64,000 nt of DNA from the NCBI RefSeq assembly GCF_012986595.1, contig NZ_JAAQYM010000002.1, positions 1-64,000 of the forward strand, in the 5' to 3' direction. This document shows positions 18,428 to 27,100 of this stretch, piece after piece. Source of the stretch: Pseudomonas koreensis. GTDB lineage: Bacteria; Pseudomonadota; Gammaproteobacteria; Pseudomonadales; Pseudomonadaceae. The stretch's first letter is position 1. Each line of letters opens with the position of its first letter. The position numbers and the translations under genes are program-made. The notes under the pieces are model-generated. The model saw nothing but the letters and a program-made list of their open reading frames with translations, did no database searches and had not been told where the DNA came from.

Positions 18428-18832
18428 CAAGGCGCTCGCTCAGGGGAATCCGGTGATTTCCATCATAGGGAGCGGGTGGCGGCCATCAATTGGCGGACAG
18501 CGAGGGCGGCATTCATGAATCGTGTCTGATCTGCCGGGCCGCAAAATCCTGCAGACGCTGTCGAGTGCAACGAGGCTGCGATCTCTGATCGTGTTTTTAA
18601 AGATCAAGATCAAGAGATCGCAGCGTGCCGCAGCTCCTACAGGGGTCTCGTCGCTCCTTGCGAAGTGCGAAACATTTACTTTCATATAAGCCATCGGGAT
18701 TTGCCCCGCTCATCCGTCCTATAGAGATGCAGGCCGTTCGCACAGGCAACCGCCACGATCGCGCCTTTCAGGCACAACCGCGCTGCGAAGCCCGTAGCCG
18801 CGTGCCCTTCATCGCAATCAAGACGCGCAATC
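18428..18832. other. 405-bp intergenic region between leuC-like and fpvG
   Basis: This gap separates two divergent genes. It holds a degenerate family A REP pair (18572-18641). Just before fpvG is an AT-richer patch near 18670-18690 that could be part of a promoter. I looked for a PvdS box (TAAAT, 16 bases, CGT) on the plus strand and found none, and no convincing Fur box, so the control of the fpv operon is not readable here. Confidence 0.5.
18572..18641. repeat. Degenerate REP pair, family A
   Basis: GAGGCTGCGATCTCTGATC on the left is partly complementary to GATCGCAGCGTGCCGCAGCTCC on the right. Both halves deviate from the family A core, so it is probably an old, decayed copy. Confidence 0.65.
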
Positions 18833-20023
18833 ATGTCGAAGAAATCCCGTTCCAAACTGTGGTTCCTGGTGCATAGCTGGCTCGCGCTGCCGATCTGGTT
18901 TTTTGTCCTGATCGTCTGCGTCACCGGCACGCTGGCGGTGGTCAGTCAGGAAATCGTCTGGCTGGCCAACCCGCAGATGCGCGCCAGCCAGCCGTCGGAC
19001 GACGCGCCGCTGCTCAGTTACGACCAGGTGCTGGCCGCGATCAAACAAGCCGAACCGCAGACGCTGGTCGAAAGCATCAGCCGCCCCGACGAGTCACACT
19101 TCGCGCTGGACGTCGAGGTCAGCTACCCCGATGGTCGCTCGCAAACGGTCTACGTCAACCCTTACACAGGCGTCATTCAAGGCCCGGCACCGGATTTCGA
19201 TTTCAAGGCATTCACCCGCGCCCTGCATGGCTGGTGGCTGGTGCCGTTCACCAACGGCTACAGCTGGGGCTGGTACCTGGTGTCGTTTCTTGGCCTGCCG
19301 ATGCTCGCCTCGCTGATCACCGGGCTGGTGGTCTACAAGCGCTTCTGGAAAGGCTTCTTCAACCCCACCCTGCGTTTTCGCCACGGCGCGCGTATTTTCT
19401 GGGGCGACTTCCATCGCCTGAGCGGCATCTGGTCGATCTGGTTCATTGCGGTGATTTCCATCACCGCCACGTGGTTTCTGATCCAGGCCTTTCTGTTCGA
19501 TAACCAAGTGTCCATCACCACCGAGCCGATCATTCCGGCGATGGCTCGCGAAGACGTGCCAATGTCGGCCAATGCCGGCCCGCCGCCACGCATCAGTCTG
19601 GATCGGGCAGTGCAGATCGCCGAGGAAAAAATCCCGGGACTGGAAGTCAGCTTCATCAGCATGCCAGGCAATGCCTACAGCCACCTGAGTGTCGGCGGGC
19701 GCGGCTGGTATCCGCTGATGTTCCAGACCGCCACGCTCAACCCGTACAACGGCGACATGGCCGCCTCGCGGCTGATCTCCGACCGCTCCTCGCTGGAGTT
19801 CGTCACCGAATCGATGCGCCCGTTGCACACCGGTGATTTCGGCGGGCTGTGGATCAAACTGATCTGGTTTTTCTTCGGCCTGTTGCTGAGCATGATGGTG
19901 CTCAGCGGCCTGTTGATCTGGACCAAGCGCACCGCACTGGCCACCGCCAATGCGTTCAAGCGCGAGCACAAGAAGGCCCGCAGCGCCAGCGTCAGCCGTG
20001 AACCGGCGGAGGTCAGCCTGTGA
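18833..20023 (+). CDS. fpvG: FpvG, PepSY-type inner-membrane protein for iron reduction from pyoverdine
   Basis: The 396-residue protein has PepSY-associated transmembrane architecture: a first membrane helix at about residues 10-35, a periplasmic domain, two central helices (including LVSFLGLPMLASLITGLVVY), another periplasmic part and a last helix near residue 350. The histidine in ALHGWW and others in the helices could bind heme. In P. aeruginosa FpvG reduces the iron of ferripyoverdine in the periplasm so the siderophore can be recycled. It opens an eight-gene operon in exactly the fpvGHJKCDEF order, which is the main evidence for the name. Adjacent genes overlap or nearly so. Confidence 0.88.
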   Translation: MSKKSRSKLWFLVHSWLALPIWFFVLIVCVTGTLAVVSQEIVWLANPQMRASQPSDDAPLLSYDQVLAAIKQAEPQTLVESISRPDESHFALDVEVSYPDGRSQTVYVNPYTGVIQGPAPDFDFKAFTRALHGWWLVPFTNGYSWGWYLVSFLGLPMLASLITGLVVYKRFWKGFFNPTLRFRHGARIFWGDFHRLSGIWSIWFIAVISITATWFLIQAFLFDNQVSITTEPIIPAMAREDVPMSANAGPPPRISLDRAVQIAEEKIPGLEVSFISMPGNAYSHLSVGGRGWYPLMFQTATLNPYNGDMAASRLISDRSSLEFVTESMRPLHTGDFGGLWIKLIWFFFGLLLSMMVLSGLLIWTKRTALATANAFKREHKKARSASVSREPAEVSL

Positions 20024-20562
20024 GCCAGTCCAAGCGCATTTCCCAGCCGTCAGCGCTGCGCCGCTTCTGGCATAAATGGCGCTTTCACCTGAACGTCTTG
20101 CTGCTGCTGATTCCGCTGGGCTTCATGCCTAAATATTTCGCCGATGCAGCGTTGTTTCGCGGTGACGTCGGCTTGGGTGAGCACGAGATCGGCGACATCC
20201 AGGTCGGTCCCTGGAGCCTGCGCCTGGCCGAACTGCGTAACGAAGCGCCGCATCCCGATGGCCCCGCCGGTTACATGAAAGATTTCAACGCCGCCCTGTG
20301 CGACGCCTGCGTCGGGCAGGTCAAGGCCACGTACCTGCGCATCGGCAAACCGCGCAGCCTGCGCGCCGCCGGGGTGATCTTCTTCGGCACCCCGTATCGC
20401 ATGGGCGCGCAATTGCCGGTTGCGGAAAAGACCCAGGCCGACGCCGAACTGTGGATCACCATGGAAGGCTGGGACGGCAGCATGCACCAGGCCTCTATTC
20501 CCCTGAGCCAGGCATCTCCCGCCACGATCGCCTGGCTGAACAAACAAGGAGCCAAACCATGA
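20020..20562 (+). CDS. fpvH: FpvH, membrane-anchored accessory protein of pyoverdine iron release
   Basis: The 180-residue protein has one N-terminal membrane helix (about residues 22-42, FHLNVLLLLIPLGFMP) and a periplasmic domain with two cysteines close together (LCDACVGQ). The start is a GTG overlapping the fpvG stop (GTGA), so the two are translationally coupled. In P. aeruginosa FpvH assists FpvG in the periplasmic reduction step. I identify it by position and topology more than by motif. Confidence 0.8.
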   Translation: MSQSKRISQPSALRRFWHKWRFHLNVLLLLIPLGFMPKYFADAALFRGDVGLGEHEIGDIQVGPWSLRLAELRNEAPHPDGPAGYMKDFNAALCDACVGQVKATYLRIGKPRSLRAAGVIFFGTPYRMGAQLPVAEKTQADAELWITMEGWDGSMHQASIPLSQASPATIAWLNKQGAKP

Positions 20563-20900
20563 ACCGCGTTCAACGCCCTTCCCGTCTGCGGTGGCGCGCC
20601 GCATTGCTGATGCTGTGCAGCGGTTTCAGCGCCGGCGCCCTGGCCCACAATCCGATGTGCGAATGCAAAGCCGTCGATGCCGAACAGATCAAATGCACCG
20701 GCGGTTTTTCCGATGGCAGCGGCGCGCCGGGGGTGACCCTGGACGTGATCGGTTACGACGAAACCATTCTGCTGCCGGGCAAGCTCGGCGCCGACTCGAG
20801 CCTGACCTTCAAGAAACCGGCGGCCGAGTTTTACGTGTTGTTCGACGCCGGCCCCGGCCACGTCGTGGAAATCGACCAAGCGGACATCGAGGCCCCATGA
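20559..20900 (+). CDS. fpvJ: FpvJ, small secreted accessory protein of pyoverdine iron release
   Basis: A 113-residue protein has a cleavable signal peptide ending about residue 29 (SAGALA then HN). The mature start HNPMCECKAVDAEQIKC is rich in cysteine and histidine, suggesting metal binding or disulfides. It overlaps fpvH by ATGA and fpvK likewise. In P. aeruginosa FpvJ works in the periplasm with FpvG, FpvH and FpvK and interacts with FpvC. The assignment relies on order and on this Cys-rich N-terminus. Confidence 0.8.
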   Translation: MNRVQRPSRLRWRAALLMLCSGFSAGALAHNPMCECKAVDAEQIKCTGGFSDGSGAPGVTLDVIGYDETILLPGKLGADSSLTFKKPAAEFYVLFDAGPGHVVEIDQADIEAP

Positions 20901-21472
20901 GCACGCCCACCACCCAAGTCGTACGCCCGGCCGGCGCCGGGCATGAAACTCTTAACGTCCTGCTGTTGTGTCTGCTGATTCTCGCGGTCGCTGCTGCGGT
21001 GGTGGCGTGGCGCGGGGTGTCCCATGAACCGGAGCCGGTTTCCAGCCATCAGCTCGATGCGCGGCGCGACCTCAGCGCGGCCGAGCAAGGCATCTATGCC
21101 GACCTGCGGGTGACCCTCGACGAGATCCGCCTGCTGCGTGAAGAGCAGCAAAGCCTGCCAACCCCGCAAATCCTGGCCGAGGAAGGTTTCGCGCCGTTCG
21201 CGCAGGACGCCAGCTCGGTCAGCCGTGGCAGCCATGCCTGGCAATTGCTGGCGGACAGCGCCTATTTCGGCCACAGCCAGTCGCCCGCCGTGGCCGGTTC
21301 GTTCGTGATGCTGTTGAGTGCCGACGCCAATGCCGCGCCGGACATCTGGCTCAACCGCGCCGCCGATCTGCAGACGCCCGCCGAACTGAGCGACGCCGCA
21401 CTCTCCGCCGCTGGCTGGAAGCAGATCGTCGCCCGATTCGATGCCGGCGTGACCCGCGAGCATCGCCACTGA
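20897..21472 (+). CDS. fpvK: FpvK, inner-membrane accessory protein of pyoverdine iron release
   Basis: The 191-residue product has one membrane helix at about residues 21-43 (a run of LLLCLLILAVAAAVVAW) followed by a periplasmic domain with a predicted helical stretch. It corresponds in position to FpvK of P. aeruginosa, one of four accessory proteins needed for efficient release of iron from pyoverdine. ATG 20897 overlaps the fpvJ stop. No catalytic motif is visible. Confidence 0.8.
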   Translation: MSTPTTQVVRPAGAGHETLNVLLLCLLILAVAAAVVAWRGVSHEPEPVSSHQLDARRDLSAAEQGIYADLRVTLDEIRLLREEQQSLPTPQILAEEGFAPFAQDASSVSRGSHAWQLLADSAYFGHSQSPAVAGSFVMLLSADANAAPDIWLNRAADLQTPAELSDAALSAAGWKQIVARFDAGVTREHRH

Positions 21473-21507
21473 ACCTTCGCCTTCACCCCAGAGAAGACCG
21501 CTTGCCC

Positions 21508-22437
21508 ATGTCTATTTCATCGCCTCGCCGTCCCTTCCTGCGCTTGCTGCTGTTGAGTCTGTGTGCCTGCCTGCTGAGCCCGCTGGTCAGCGCCGACCCC
21601 GCCAAACGCCTGCGCATCGGCATCACCCTGCACCCGTATTACAGCTATGTGGCGAACATCGTCGGCGACAAGGCCGACGTGGTGCCGCTGATCCCCGCCG
21701 GATTCAACCCGCACGCCTACGAGCCACGGGCCGAGGACATCAAACGCATCAGCGGGCTGGATGTGATCGTGCTCAACGGGGTCGGCCATGACGATTTCGC
21801 CGACCGCATGATCTCCGCCAGCGAAACGCCGAACATCAAGACCATCGAAGCCAACGAAAACGTGCCGCTGCTGGCCGCCACCGGTACCGCCGCGCGCGGC
21901 GCGGGCAAAGTGGTCAACCCGCACACCTTCCTGTCGATCAGCGCCTCGATTGCCCAGGTCAACAACATCGCCCGCGAACTGGGCAAGCTCGACCCGGACA
22001 ACGCCAAGACCTACACGCAGAACGCCCGCGCCTACGGCAAACGCCTGCGGCAGATGCGTGCCGACGCCCTGGCCAAACTGACCCAGGCCCCCAACGCCGA
22101 ACTGCGAGTGGCCACGGTGCACGCCGCCTACGACTATCTGCTGCGCGAATTCGGCCTGGAAGTCACCGCCGTGGTCGAGCCGGCTCACGGCATCGAGCCG
22201 AGCCCGAGCCAGTTGAAAAAGACCATCGACCAATTGCGCGAACTCGACGTGAAGGTGATCTTCTCGGAGATGGACTTTCCATCGACCTACGTCGAAACCA
22301 TCCAGCGCGAGTCCGGCGTGAAGCTGTACCCGCTGTCGCACATTTCCTACGGCGAATACACCGCCGACAAGTACGAAAAAGAAATGACCGGCAACCTCAA
22401 CACCGTGGTGCGGGCGATTCAGGAGTCCGGGGCATGA
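21508..22437 (+). CDS. fpvC: FpvC, periplasmic iron-binding protein (ABC importer, ZnuA-like family)
   Basis: The 309-residue protein starts with a signal peptide of about 27 residues ending in LVSADP. The mature part has the cluster A-I metal-binding protein fold, with likely ligands His in LHPYYSY, His in GFNPHAYEPRAEDI, His in VNPHTFLS and Glu/Asp near the C-terminus. In the fpv system FpvC takes up ferrous iron freed from pyoverdine and works with FpvF and the FpvD-FpvE transporter. ATG 21508 is used in place of TTG 21502. It is spaced 35 bp from fpvK and overlaps fpvD. Confidence 0.87.
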   Translation: MSISSPRRPFLRLLLLSLCACLLSPLVSADPAKRLRIGITLHPYYSYVANIVGDKADVVPLIPAGFNPHAYEPRAEDIKRISGLDVIVLNGVGHDDFADRMISASETPNIKTIEANENVPLLAATGTAARGAGKVVNPHTFLSISASIAQVNNIARELGKLDPDNAKTYTQNARAYGKRLRQMRADALAKLTQAPNAELRVATVHAAYDYLLREFGLEVTAVVEPAHGIEPSPSQLKKTIDQLRELDVKVIFSEMDFPSTYVETIQRESGVKLYPLSHISYGEYTADKYEKEMTGNLNTVVRAIQESGA

Positions 22438-23279
22438 CGGTAAAAGAAACCCTCTCTGATACCCACCAATCCTCTGTGGAAGCGAGCCTGCTCGCGAAGG
22501 CGCCGGGTCAGCCAACATCTTCATCGAATGACACACCGCATTCGCGAGCAGGCTCGCTCTCACAAGGATTGGGACCGACGCTGGAGTTTGCGCAAGTCGC
22601 TCTGACGCTCGGGCGCACGACAATTCTCGACAAGGTCACCTTCCAGGTACAACCCGGCCATGTACACGCCCTGGTCGGCCCCAACGGTGGCGGCAAGAGT
22701 TCGCTGATCAAGACGTTGCTCGGGCAGATGCCCCATCAGGGTCAACTGCGCCTGCACTGGCCCGGCGCGCCCGGCACCATCGGTTATGTGCCGCAGGCGC
22801 TGGAGTTCGATCGCGGCCTGCCGATGACCGTCGACGATTTCATGGCCGCCATGTGCCAGCGCCGTCCGGCGTTTCTCGGCCTGAGCAAGCATTACGCCAA
22901 GGCCATTGGCGAGGCGCTGGAACGGGTCGGCATGCAGGACAAACGCAAACGACGCATGGGCGCACTGTCCGGCGGTGAACGGCAACGCGTGCTGCTCGCC
23001 CAAGGGTTGATTCCACCTCCGCAATTGCTGGTGCTGGATGAGCCGATGTCGGCGCTCGATGAAGCCGGGATCCAGGTGTTCGAACGCCTGCTCGGCGACT
23101 GGCGCGCCGCCGGCATCACCGTGCTGTGGATCGAGCACGATCTGGAGGCGGTCAAGCGTCTGGCCGACCGGGTTACCGGCCTCAACCGTCGTGTGCTGTT
23201 CGACGCCACGCCGCAACAGGCGCTGACGCCGGAGCGTCTGCTGACGCTGTTTTCCACCCATCCACGGAGCGCGGTCTGA
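22434..23279 (+). CDS. fpvD: FpvD, ABC transporter ATPase, with a REP-derived N-terminal extension
   Basis: This 281-residue ATPase powers import of iron released from pyoverdine. Walker A GPNGGGKSS is at residues 82-90, the ABC signature LSGGERQR near 179-186 and Walker B LLVLDEPMSALD near 198-209. The odd part is the N-terminus: about 30 residues, roughly 14-45, are encoded by a complete family B REP pair (22474-22566) that is read through in frame. The ABC domain proper starts only near residue 50 (LEFAQVALTLGR). ATG 22434 overlaps the fpvC stop, so this start is likely real. Confidence 0.87.
   Translation: MTVKETLSDTHQSSVEASLLAKAPGQPTSSSNDTPHSRAGSLSQGLGPTLEFAQVALTLGRTTILDKVTFQVQPGHVHALVGPNGGGKSSLIKTLLGQMPHQGQLRLHWPGAPGTIGYVPQALEFDRGLPMTVDDFMAAMCQRRPAFLGLSKHYAKAIGEALERVGMQDKRKRRMGALSGGERQRVLLAQGLIPPPQLLVLDEPMSALDEAGIQVFERLLGDWRAAGITVLWIEHDLEAVKRLADRVTGLNRRVLFDATPQQALTPERLLTLFSTHPRSAV
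22474..22566. repeat. REP pair, family B, inside the fpvD coding sequence
   Basis: GAAGCGAGCCTGCTCGCGAAGG on the left and TTCGCGAGCAGGCTCGCTC on the right lie about 50 bp apart, entirely within the 5' part of fpvD. All other REP elements in the window are intergenic. Confidence 0.9.
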
Positions 23280-24178
23280 TGAGTTACGAAGCCTTTCGTT
23301 TGATGGTTCAGGGCTGGGCCACCGCCGGTTATCTGCCGGAGGCGCTGGCCTATGGTTTTGTGGTCAATGCGCTGCTCGCCGGTCTGCTGATCGGCCCGGT
23401 GCTCGGTGGCCTCGGCACGCTGGTAGTGGTCAAGCGCTTCGCGTTTTTCTCCGAAGCCGTCGGCCACGCGGCGCTGACCGGCGTGGCCATCGGCATTCTG
23501 CTCGGCGAACCCTACACCGGTCCGTACGGCAGCCTGTTCGGCTACTGCCTGTTGTTCGGCATCCTGCTCAACTACCTGCGCAATCGCACCGGTCTGGCGC
23601 CGGATACGCTGATCGGCGTGTTCCTTTCAGTGTCGCTGGCGTTGGGGGCGAGCCTGCTGCTGATCCTGGCTGGCAAGATCAACGTGCACATTCTGGAGAA
23701 CGTGCTGTTCGGTTCAGTGCTGACCGTCAACGGAAATGACCTGCTGGTGCTGGCGATCGTCGGTTCGCTGGTCATGGCCCTGGCGTTGCCGCTGTACAAC
23801 CGGATCATGCTCGCCAGTTTCAACCCGCAACTGGCGGCGGTGCGCGGCGTCGCGGTGAAGGCCCTGGATTATCTGTTCGTGATTCTGGTGACGCTGATCA
23901 CTGTCGCGGCGGTAAAGGTCATCGGCGCGATTCTGGTCGGTGCACTGCTGGTGATTCCGGCCGCCGCGGCGCGCTTGCTCAGCCAGTCGCTGAAGGGCTT
24001 CTTCTGGTGCTCGGTGCTGATTGCCACCGTCAGCACCTTGTGCGGGATTCTCGCGCCGATCGTCTTCGATCTGCCGATTCCGTCCGGCGCCGCGATCATT
24101 CTGGTCGCCGGCATTGCCTTCGCCCTCGCCGCCGTTGCGCGCGGGGTTGTTCCGAGTCTGAAAGGGAACCTTGGATAA
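23279..24178 (+). CDS. fpvE: FpvE, ABC transporter permease (ABC-3 family)
   Basis: The 299-residue membrane protein has about eight to nine helices and belongs to the ABC-3 (ZnuB/TroC) permease family. Typical segments are RFAFFSEAVGHAALTGVAIG near residues 50-70 and VKVIGAILVGALLVIPAAAARLLS near residues 205-230. The ATG shares its first base with the fpvD stop (TGATG), so expression is coupled. It forms the inner-membrane channel for iron delivered by FpvC/FpvF. Confidence 0.88.
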   Translation: MSYEAFRLMVQGWATAGYLPEALAYGFVVNALLAGLLIGPVLGGLGTLVVVKRFAFFSEAVGHAALTGVAIGILLGEPYTGPYGSLFGYCLLFGILLNYLRNRTGLAPDTLIGVFLSVSLALGASLLLILAGKINVHILENVLFGSVLTVNGNDLLVLAIVGSLVMALALPLYNRIMLASFNPQLAAVRGVAVKALDYLFVILVTLITVAAVKVIGAILVGALLVIPAAAARLLSQSLKGFFWCSVLIATVSTLCGILAPIVFDLPIPSGAAIILVAGIAFALAAVARGVVPSLKGNLG

Positions 24179-25093
24179 ATGGCTTTCTCACTGCGCAAAT
24201 TGCCCCTGGCCCTCGCTCTGTGCGGCGTGTTCTGTACGCCTTTGATGGCTGCCGAAAACGCCAGGCCGTTACGCGTGCTGGCCTCGTTGCCGATCACCTA
24301 CGGGTTGGGCGAGGTCCTGCTCAACGGCACCGACGTCAGCCTCGAACGCGCGGCCCCGGCGAATCTGCCGGGCAGCCGCCAGACCGCGTATTTCACCGGT
24401 CGCGGCGCGCCGGCACTGGGCAAACTGGCGAGCGAGGCCGACGCGGTGATCGGCGTGCGATCGCTGTGGGCCGATGATCCGCTGTACCCGATTGCCCGGC
24501 GCAGCAACATTCGTATTGTCGAGGTCGACGCGGCGCGCCCGGTCGATGGCGCCCTGCCCGGGATTGCCGTGCAACCGGGGCTGAAAGTCGATGGCTTGAG
24601 CAGTCAGCCATGGCTGGCGAGCAACAACATGGGGCGCATGGCCGACGTGATGGCGGCGGATCTGGTGCGCCTGGCACCGTCCGCCAAGCCGAAGATCGAG
24701 GCCAATCTGGCGGCGCTGAAACAGCGCTTGCTCAAGCTCAGCGCCGACAGCGAAGCGCGTTTGGCCGAGGCCGACAACCTCAGTGTCATGAGCCTGAGCG
24801 ATCACTTCGGTTACCTGATCGGCAGCCTGAATCTGGAGCTGATCGGCCAGGATCCACGCCCGGATGCCGAATGGACGCCGCAAGACCTGAAGAAACTCAC
24901 GGCGACACTCAAGGACAACGACGTGGCGCTGGTGCTGCATCATCGTCAGCCTTCAGATGCGGTGAAAGCGGCGATTGCCGAGTCGGGCAGTCATCTGCTG
25001 GTGCTGAGCACCGATGCGGCGGACCCGGTAGCGGAGCTGGAGGGGAATGTGGATTTGCTGCTCAAGGGGTTGAGCGGCGGGCCTTCGGCCTAA
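24179..25093 (+). CDS. fpvF: FpvF, periplasmic pyoverdine/metal-binding protein
   Basis: The 304-residue protein has a signal peptide of about 24 residues ending in LMAAEN and a cluster A-I substrate-binding fold similar to FpvC but with fewer canonical metal ligands. In P. aeruginosa FpvF binds ferripyoverdine and, with FpvC, forms the periplasmic complex of this system. It follows fpvE directly and closes the operon, ahead of a REP pair and a terminator. No gene lies between it and mbtH, unlike P. aeruginosa where a thioesterase gene (PA2411) is found. Confidence 0.85.
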   Translation: MAFSLRKLPLALALCGVFCTPLMAAENARPLRVLASLPITYGLGEVLLNGTDVSLERAAPANLPGSRQTAYFTGRGAPALGKLASEADAVIGVRSLWADDPLYPIARRSNIRIVEVDAARPVDGALPGIAVQPGLKVDGLSSQPWLASNNMGRMADVMAADLVRLAPSAKPKIEANLAALKQRLLKLSADSEARLAEADNLSVMSLSDHFGYLIGSLNLELIGQDPRPDAEWTPQDLKKLTATLKDNDVALVLHHRQPSDAVKAAIAESGSHLLVLSTDAADPVAELEGNVDLLLKGLSGGPSA

Positions 25094-25175
25094 GATCAAA
25101 AGATCGCTGCCTTCGGCAGCTCCTACTTGGGAATACTTACACCCTGTAGGAGCTGCCGAAGGCTGCGATCTTTTG
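25094..25175. repeat. REP pair, family A
   Basis: GATCGCTGCCTTCGGCAGCTCC on the left pairs with GGAGCTGCCGAAGGCTGCGATC on the right. It lies directly after the fpvF stop, before the terminator. Confidence 0.88.
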
Positions 25176-25187
25176 CAGGCCATGAAA

Positions 25188-25226
25188 AAACCCGCTGACT
25201 GTCACCAGTCCAGCGGGTTTGTTTTT
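25188..25226. terminator. Bidirectional Rho-independent terminator between fpvF and mbtH
   Basis: Stem AAACCCGCTG (25188-25197) pairs with CAGCGGGTTT (25211-25220). A T run follows on the plus strand and an A run precedes it (T run on the minus strand), so it can stop both the fpv operon and mbtH. Confidence 0.82.
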
Positions 25227-25236
25227 GCCTGTCGGC

Positions 25237-25461
25237 TTACTGAGCAGCCGCCTGCCCTTCCATCTTCTGGCGCAGGCTCAGCGGACGCATGTCAGTCCAG
25301 ACTTCTTCGATGTAGGCCAGGCATTCCTTTTTCAGGCCGCTCTTGCCCACGGTGCGCCAGCCTTGTGGCACGGCCTTGTAGTCCGGCCAGATCGAGTATT
25401 GCTCTTCGTGGTTGACCACGACCTGAAAGAGGATGTCCTCGCGGTCGAATACTGACGTCAT
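25237..25461 (-). CDS. MbtH-like protein, NRPS adenylation-domain partner
   Basis: The 74-residue protein shows the whole MbtH signature: [10 protein letters not shown] near residues 17-26, then VPQGWRTVG, a conserved Tyr-Ile near [13 protein letters not shown]. MbtH proteins bind NRPS adenylation domains and are needed for their solubility or activity; here the partners would be the pyoverdine synthetases, including PvdL. It has its own iron-starvation box (25524-25547), so it is a PvdS target. It lies tail to tail with fpvF, as in the P. aeruginosa pvd region (PA2412). Confidence 0.92.
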   Translation of the reverse strand: MTSVFDREDILFQVVVNHEEQYSIWPDYKAVPQGWRTVGKSGLKKECLAYIEEVWTDMRPLSLRQKMEGQAAAQ

Positions 25462-25523
25462 GCTGGTTCTCCATCACGGTAAGGGTGGGCTGCACACCGG
25501 GTGCAGCCGGGTATGTAGAAAGA

Positions 25524-25547
25524 ACGTTGGGCGCGGCGAAAAATTTA
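25524..25547 (-). promoter_or_regulatory. PvdS iron-starvation box upstream of mbtH
   Basis: The minus strand reads TAAAT (25547-25543), 16 bases, CGT (25526-25524), the PvdS consensus with exact spacing. It overlaps the last codon of pvdH and lies about 63 bases before the mbtH start. Confidence 0.85.
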
Positions 25548-26957
25548 CTCGGCGGCCGTGGCGGCGGCCAAGGCCCGGCCGAAGATCTCCGCGACGCGGT
25601 CGATTTCCGCCGCAGTGATCACCAACGGTGGCAGGAAACGCACCACCGCGCCATGCCGGCCGCCCAGCTCCAGAATCAGTCCGCGCTTGAGGCATTCGCG
25701 CTGCACCAGTGGCGCCAGGCGGGCGAAGGCCGGCGGGTGACCGAGGGCATCTGGCGCACCGTCAGGGTCGACCAGTTCCACGCCGAGCATCAGGCCGCGC
25801 CCACGAATATCGCCCAGCTGCGGGAAGTCGCGTTGCAGGATGCGCAGGTGCTCGCTCAGACGCTCGCCCATGGCCGCAGCGTGTTCGCAGACCTTGTGCT
25901 CAAGCAGATAACGCATCACCGCAGAACCGGCCGCCATCGCCATCTGGTTGCCCCGGAACGTGCCGGCGTGGGCGCCCGGTTGCCAGGTGTCGAGCCAGTC
26001 GCGATAGACCACCACCGCCAACGGCAGACTGCCGCCAATGGCTTTGGACAACACCACCACGTCCGGGACGATGTCGGCGTGTTCGAAGGCAAACATCTTG
26101 CCGGTGCGGGCAAAACCGCTCTGGATCTCGTCGACGATCAGCGCCACGCCAGCCTTCTCGGTGATCCGGCGCAAGCCGCGCAACCATTCGATATCGGCCG
26201 GAATCACCCCGCCCTCACCCTGCACCGCCTCGACAATCACCGCCGCCGGCAACTGCACCCCGGCTTCGGGATCGTTGAGCAGGTTTTCCAGGTAGCTCAG
26301 GTTGGCTTTGACCCCCGCCGCGCCACCGAGGCCGAACGGGCAGCGGTAGTCATACGGGAACGGCATGAACTGCACACCGTTGCTGAGCAACGCACCCAGT
26401 GGCTTCTTCGGCCCCAGGCTGCCCATCAGGCTCAACGCACCCTGGCTCATGCCGTGATAGCCGCCGGAGAAGGACAGCACGGTGCTGCGCCCGGTGGCGG
26501 TGCGCACCAGTTTCAACGCCGCTTCCACCGCATCGGTGCCGGTCGGGCCGCAGAACTGAATCTTCGCTTCGGCCGCCAGCGCTGGCGGGAGCAGGCCGAA
26601 CAGATCCTGGACAAACTGATCCTTGACCGGCGTGGTCAGGTCGAGGGTGTGCAGCGGCAATTCATCGGCCAGCACTTGCTGGATCGCCTCGATCACCACC
26701 GGGTGGTTGTGGCCCAAGGCCAAGGTGCCGGCACCGGCCAGGCAATCGATGAAGGTGCGGCCTTCGACGTCTTCGACATACAGGCCCTTGGCGCGCTTGA
26801 GTGCCAGCGGAATGCGGCGCGGGTAGCTGCGGGCGTTGGATTCCTGCTGGCTCTGGCGGGCCAGCAGGGGCGATTCGTTGAACTGGTACAACGTTTCGGC
26901 CGGCGCCGAAGTAACCCGGGCCGACGACTCTTCGATAAGGCTGGTGGCGACTGACAT
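25545..26957 (-). CDS. pvdH: PvdH, L-2,4-diaminobutyrate:2-oxoglutarate aminotransferase
   Basis: This 470-residue class III aminotransferase makes diaminobutyrate from aspartate semialdehyde, the residue that PvdL builds into the pyoverdine chromophore. The PLP lysine is Lys305 in VVVLSKAIGGSLP, preceded by LIVDEIQSGFARTG, and the N-terminal half has GAGTLALGHNHP and the phosphate loop around GPTGTDAVEAALK. ATG 26957 is preferred to an upstream start since the frame above it crosses the promoter. A perfect PvdS box lies at 27060-27083. mbtH lies just downstream on the same strand with its own box. Confidence 0.93.
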   Translation of the reverse strand: MSVATSLIEESSARVTSAPAETLYQFNESPLLARQSQQESNARSYPRRIPLALKRAKGLYVEDVEGRTFIDCLAGAGTLALGHNHPVVIEAIQQVLADELPLHTLDLTTPVKDQFVQDLFGLLPPALAAEAKIQFCGPTGTDAVEAALKLVRTATGRSTVLSFSGGYHGMSQGALSLMGSLGPKKPLGALLSNGVQFMPFPYDYRCPFGLGGAAGVKANLSYLENLLNDPEAGVQLPAAVIVEAVQGEGGVIPADIEWLRGLRRITEKAGVALIVDEIQSGFARTGKMFAFEHADIVPDVVVLSKAIGGSLPLAVVVYRDWLDTWQPGAHAGTFRGNQMAMAAGSAVMRYLLEHKVCEHAAAMGERLSEHLRILQRDFPQLGDIRGRGLMLGVELVDPDGAPDALGHPPAFARLAPLVQRECLKRGLILELGGRHGAVVRFLPPLVITAAEIDRVAEIFGRALAAATAAE

Positions 26958-27059
26958 CTCTCGACCCCTCAATACGCTATGGATAGTGACCAAAACAGCA
27001 CACCGCACAGGTGCGCGTTCCGGTCGCGGGGCGCACATGCAGGTTTTCCTGTTCTGGAA

Positions 27060-27083
27060 ACGCTTAAGCGCGGCGAGGATTTA
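27060..27083 (-). promoter_or_regulatory. PvdS iron-starvation box upstream of pvdH
   Basis: The minus strand reads TAAAT (27083-27079), 16 bases, CGT (27062-27060). Transcription would begin near 27051, giving a leader of about 95 bases. Confidence 0.87.
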
Positions 27084-27100
27084 GACCCCTGATCGAGTTG

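Noticed and set aside
18640..18832. A PvdS box or Fur box for the fpv operon
   Set aside because: I searched both strands for TAAAT-N16-CGT. A TAAAT occurs on the minus strand near 18674, but CGT is not at the required distance. No Fur-like 19-mer was convincing.
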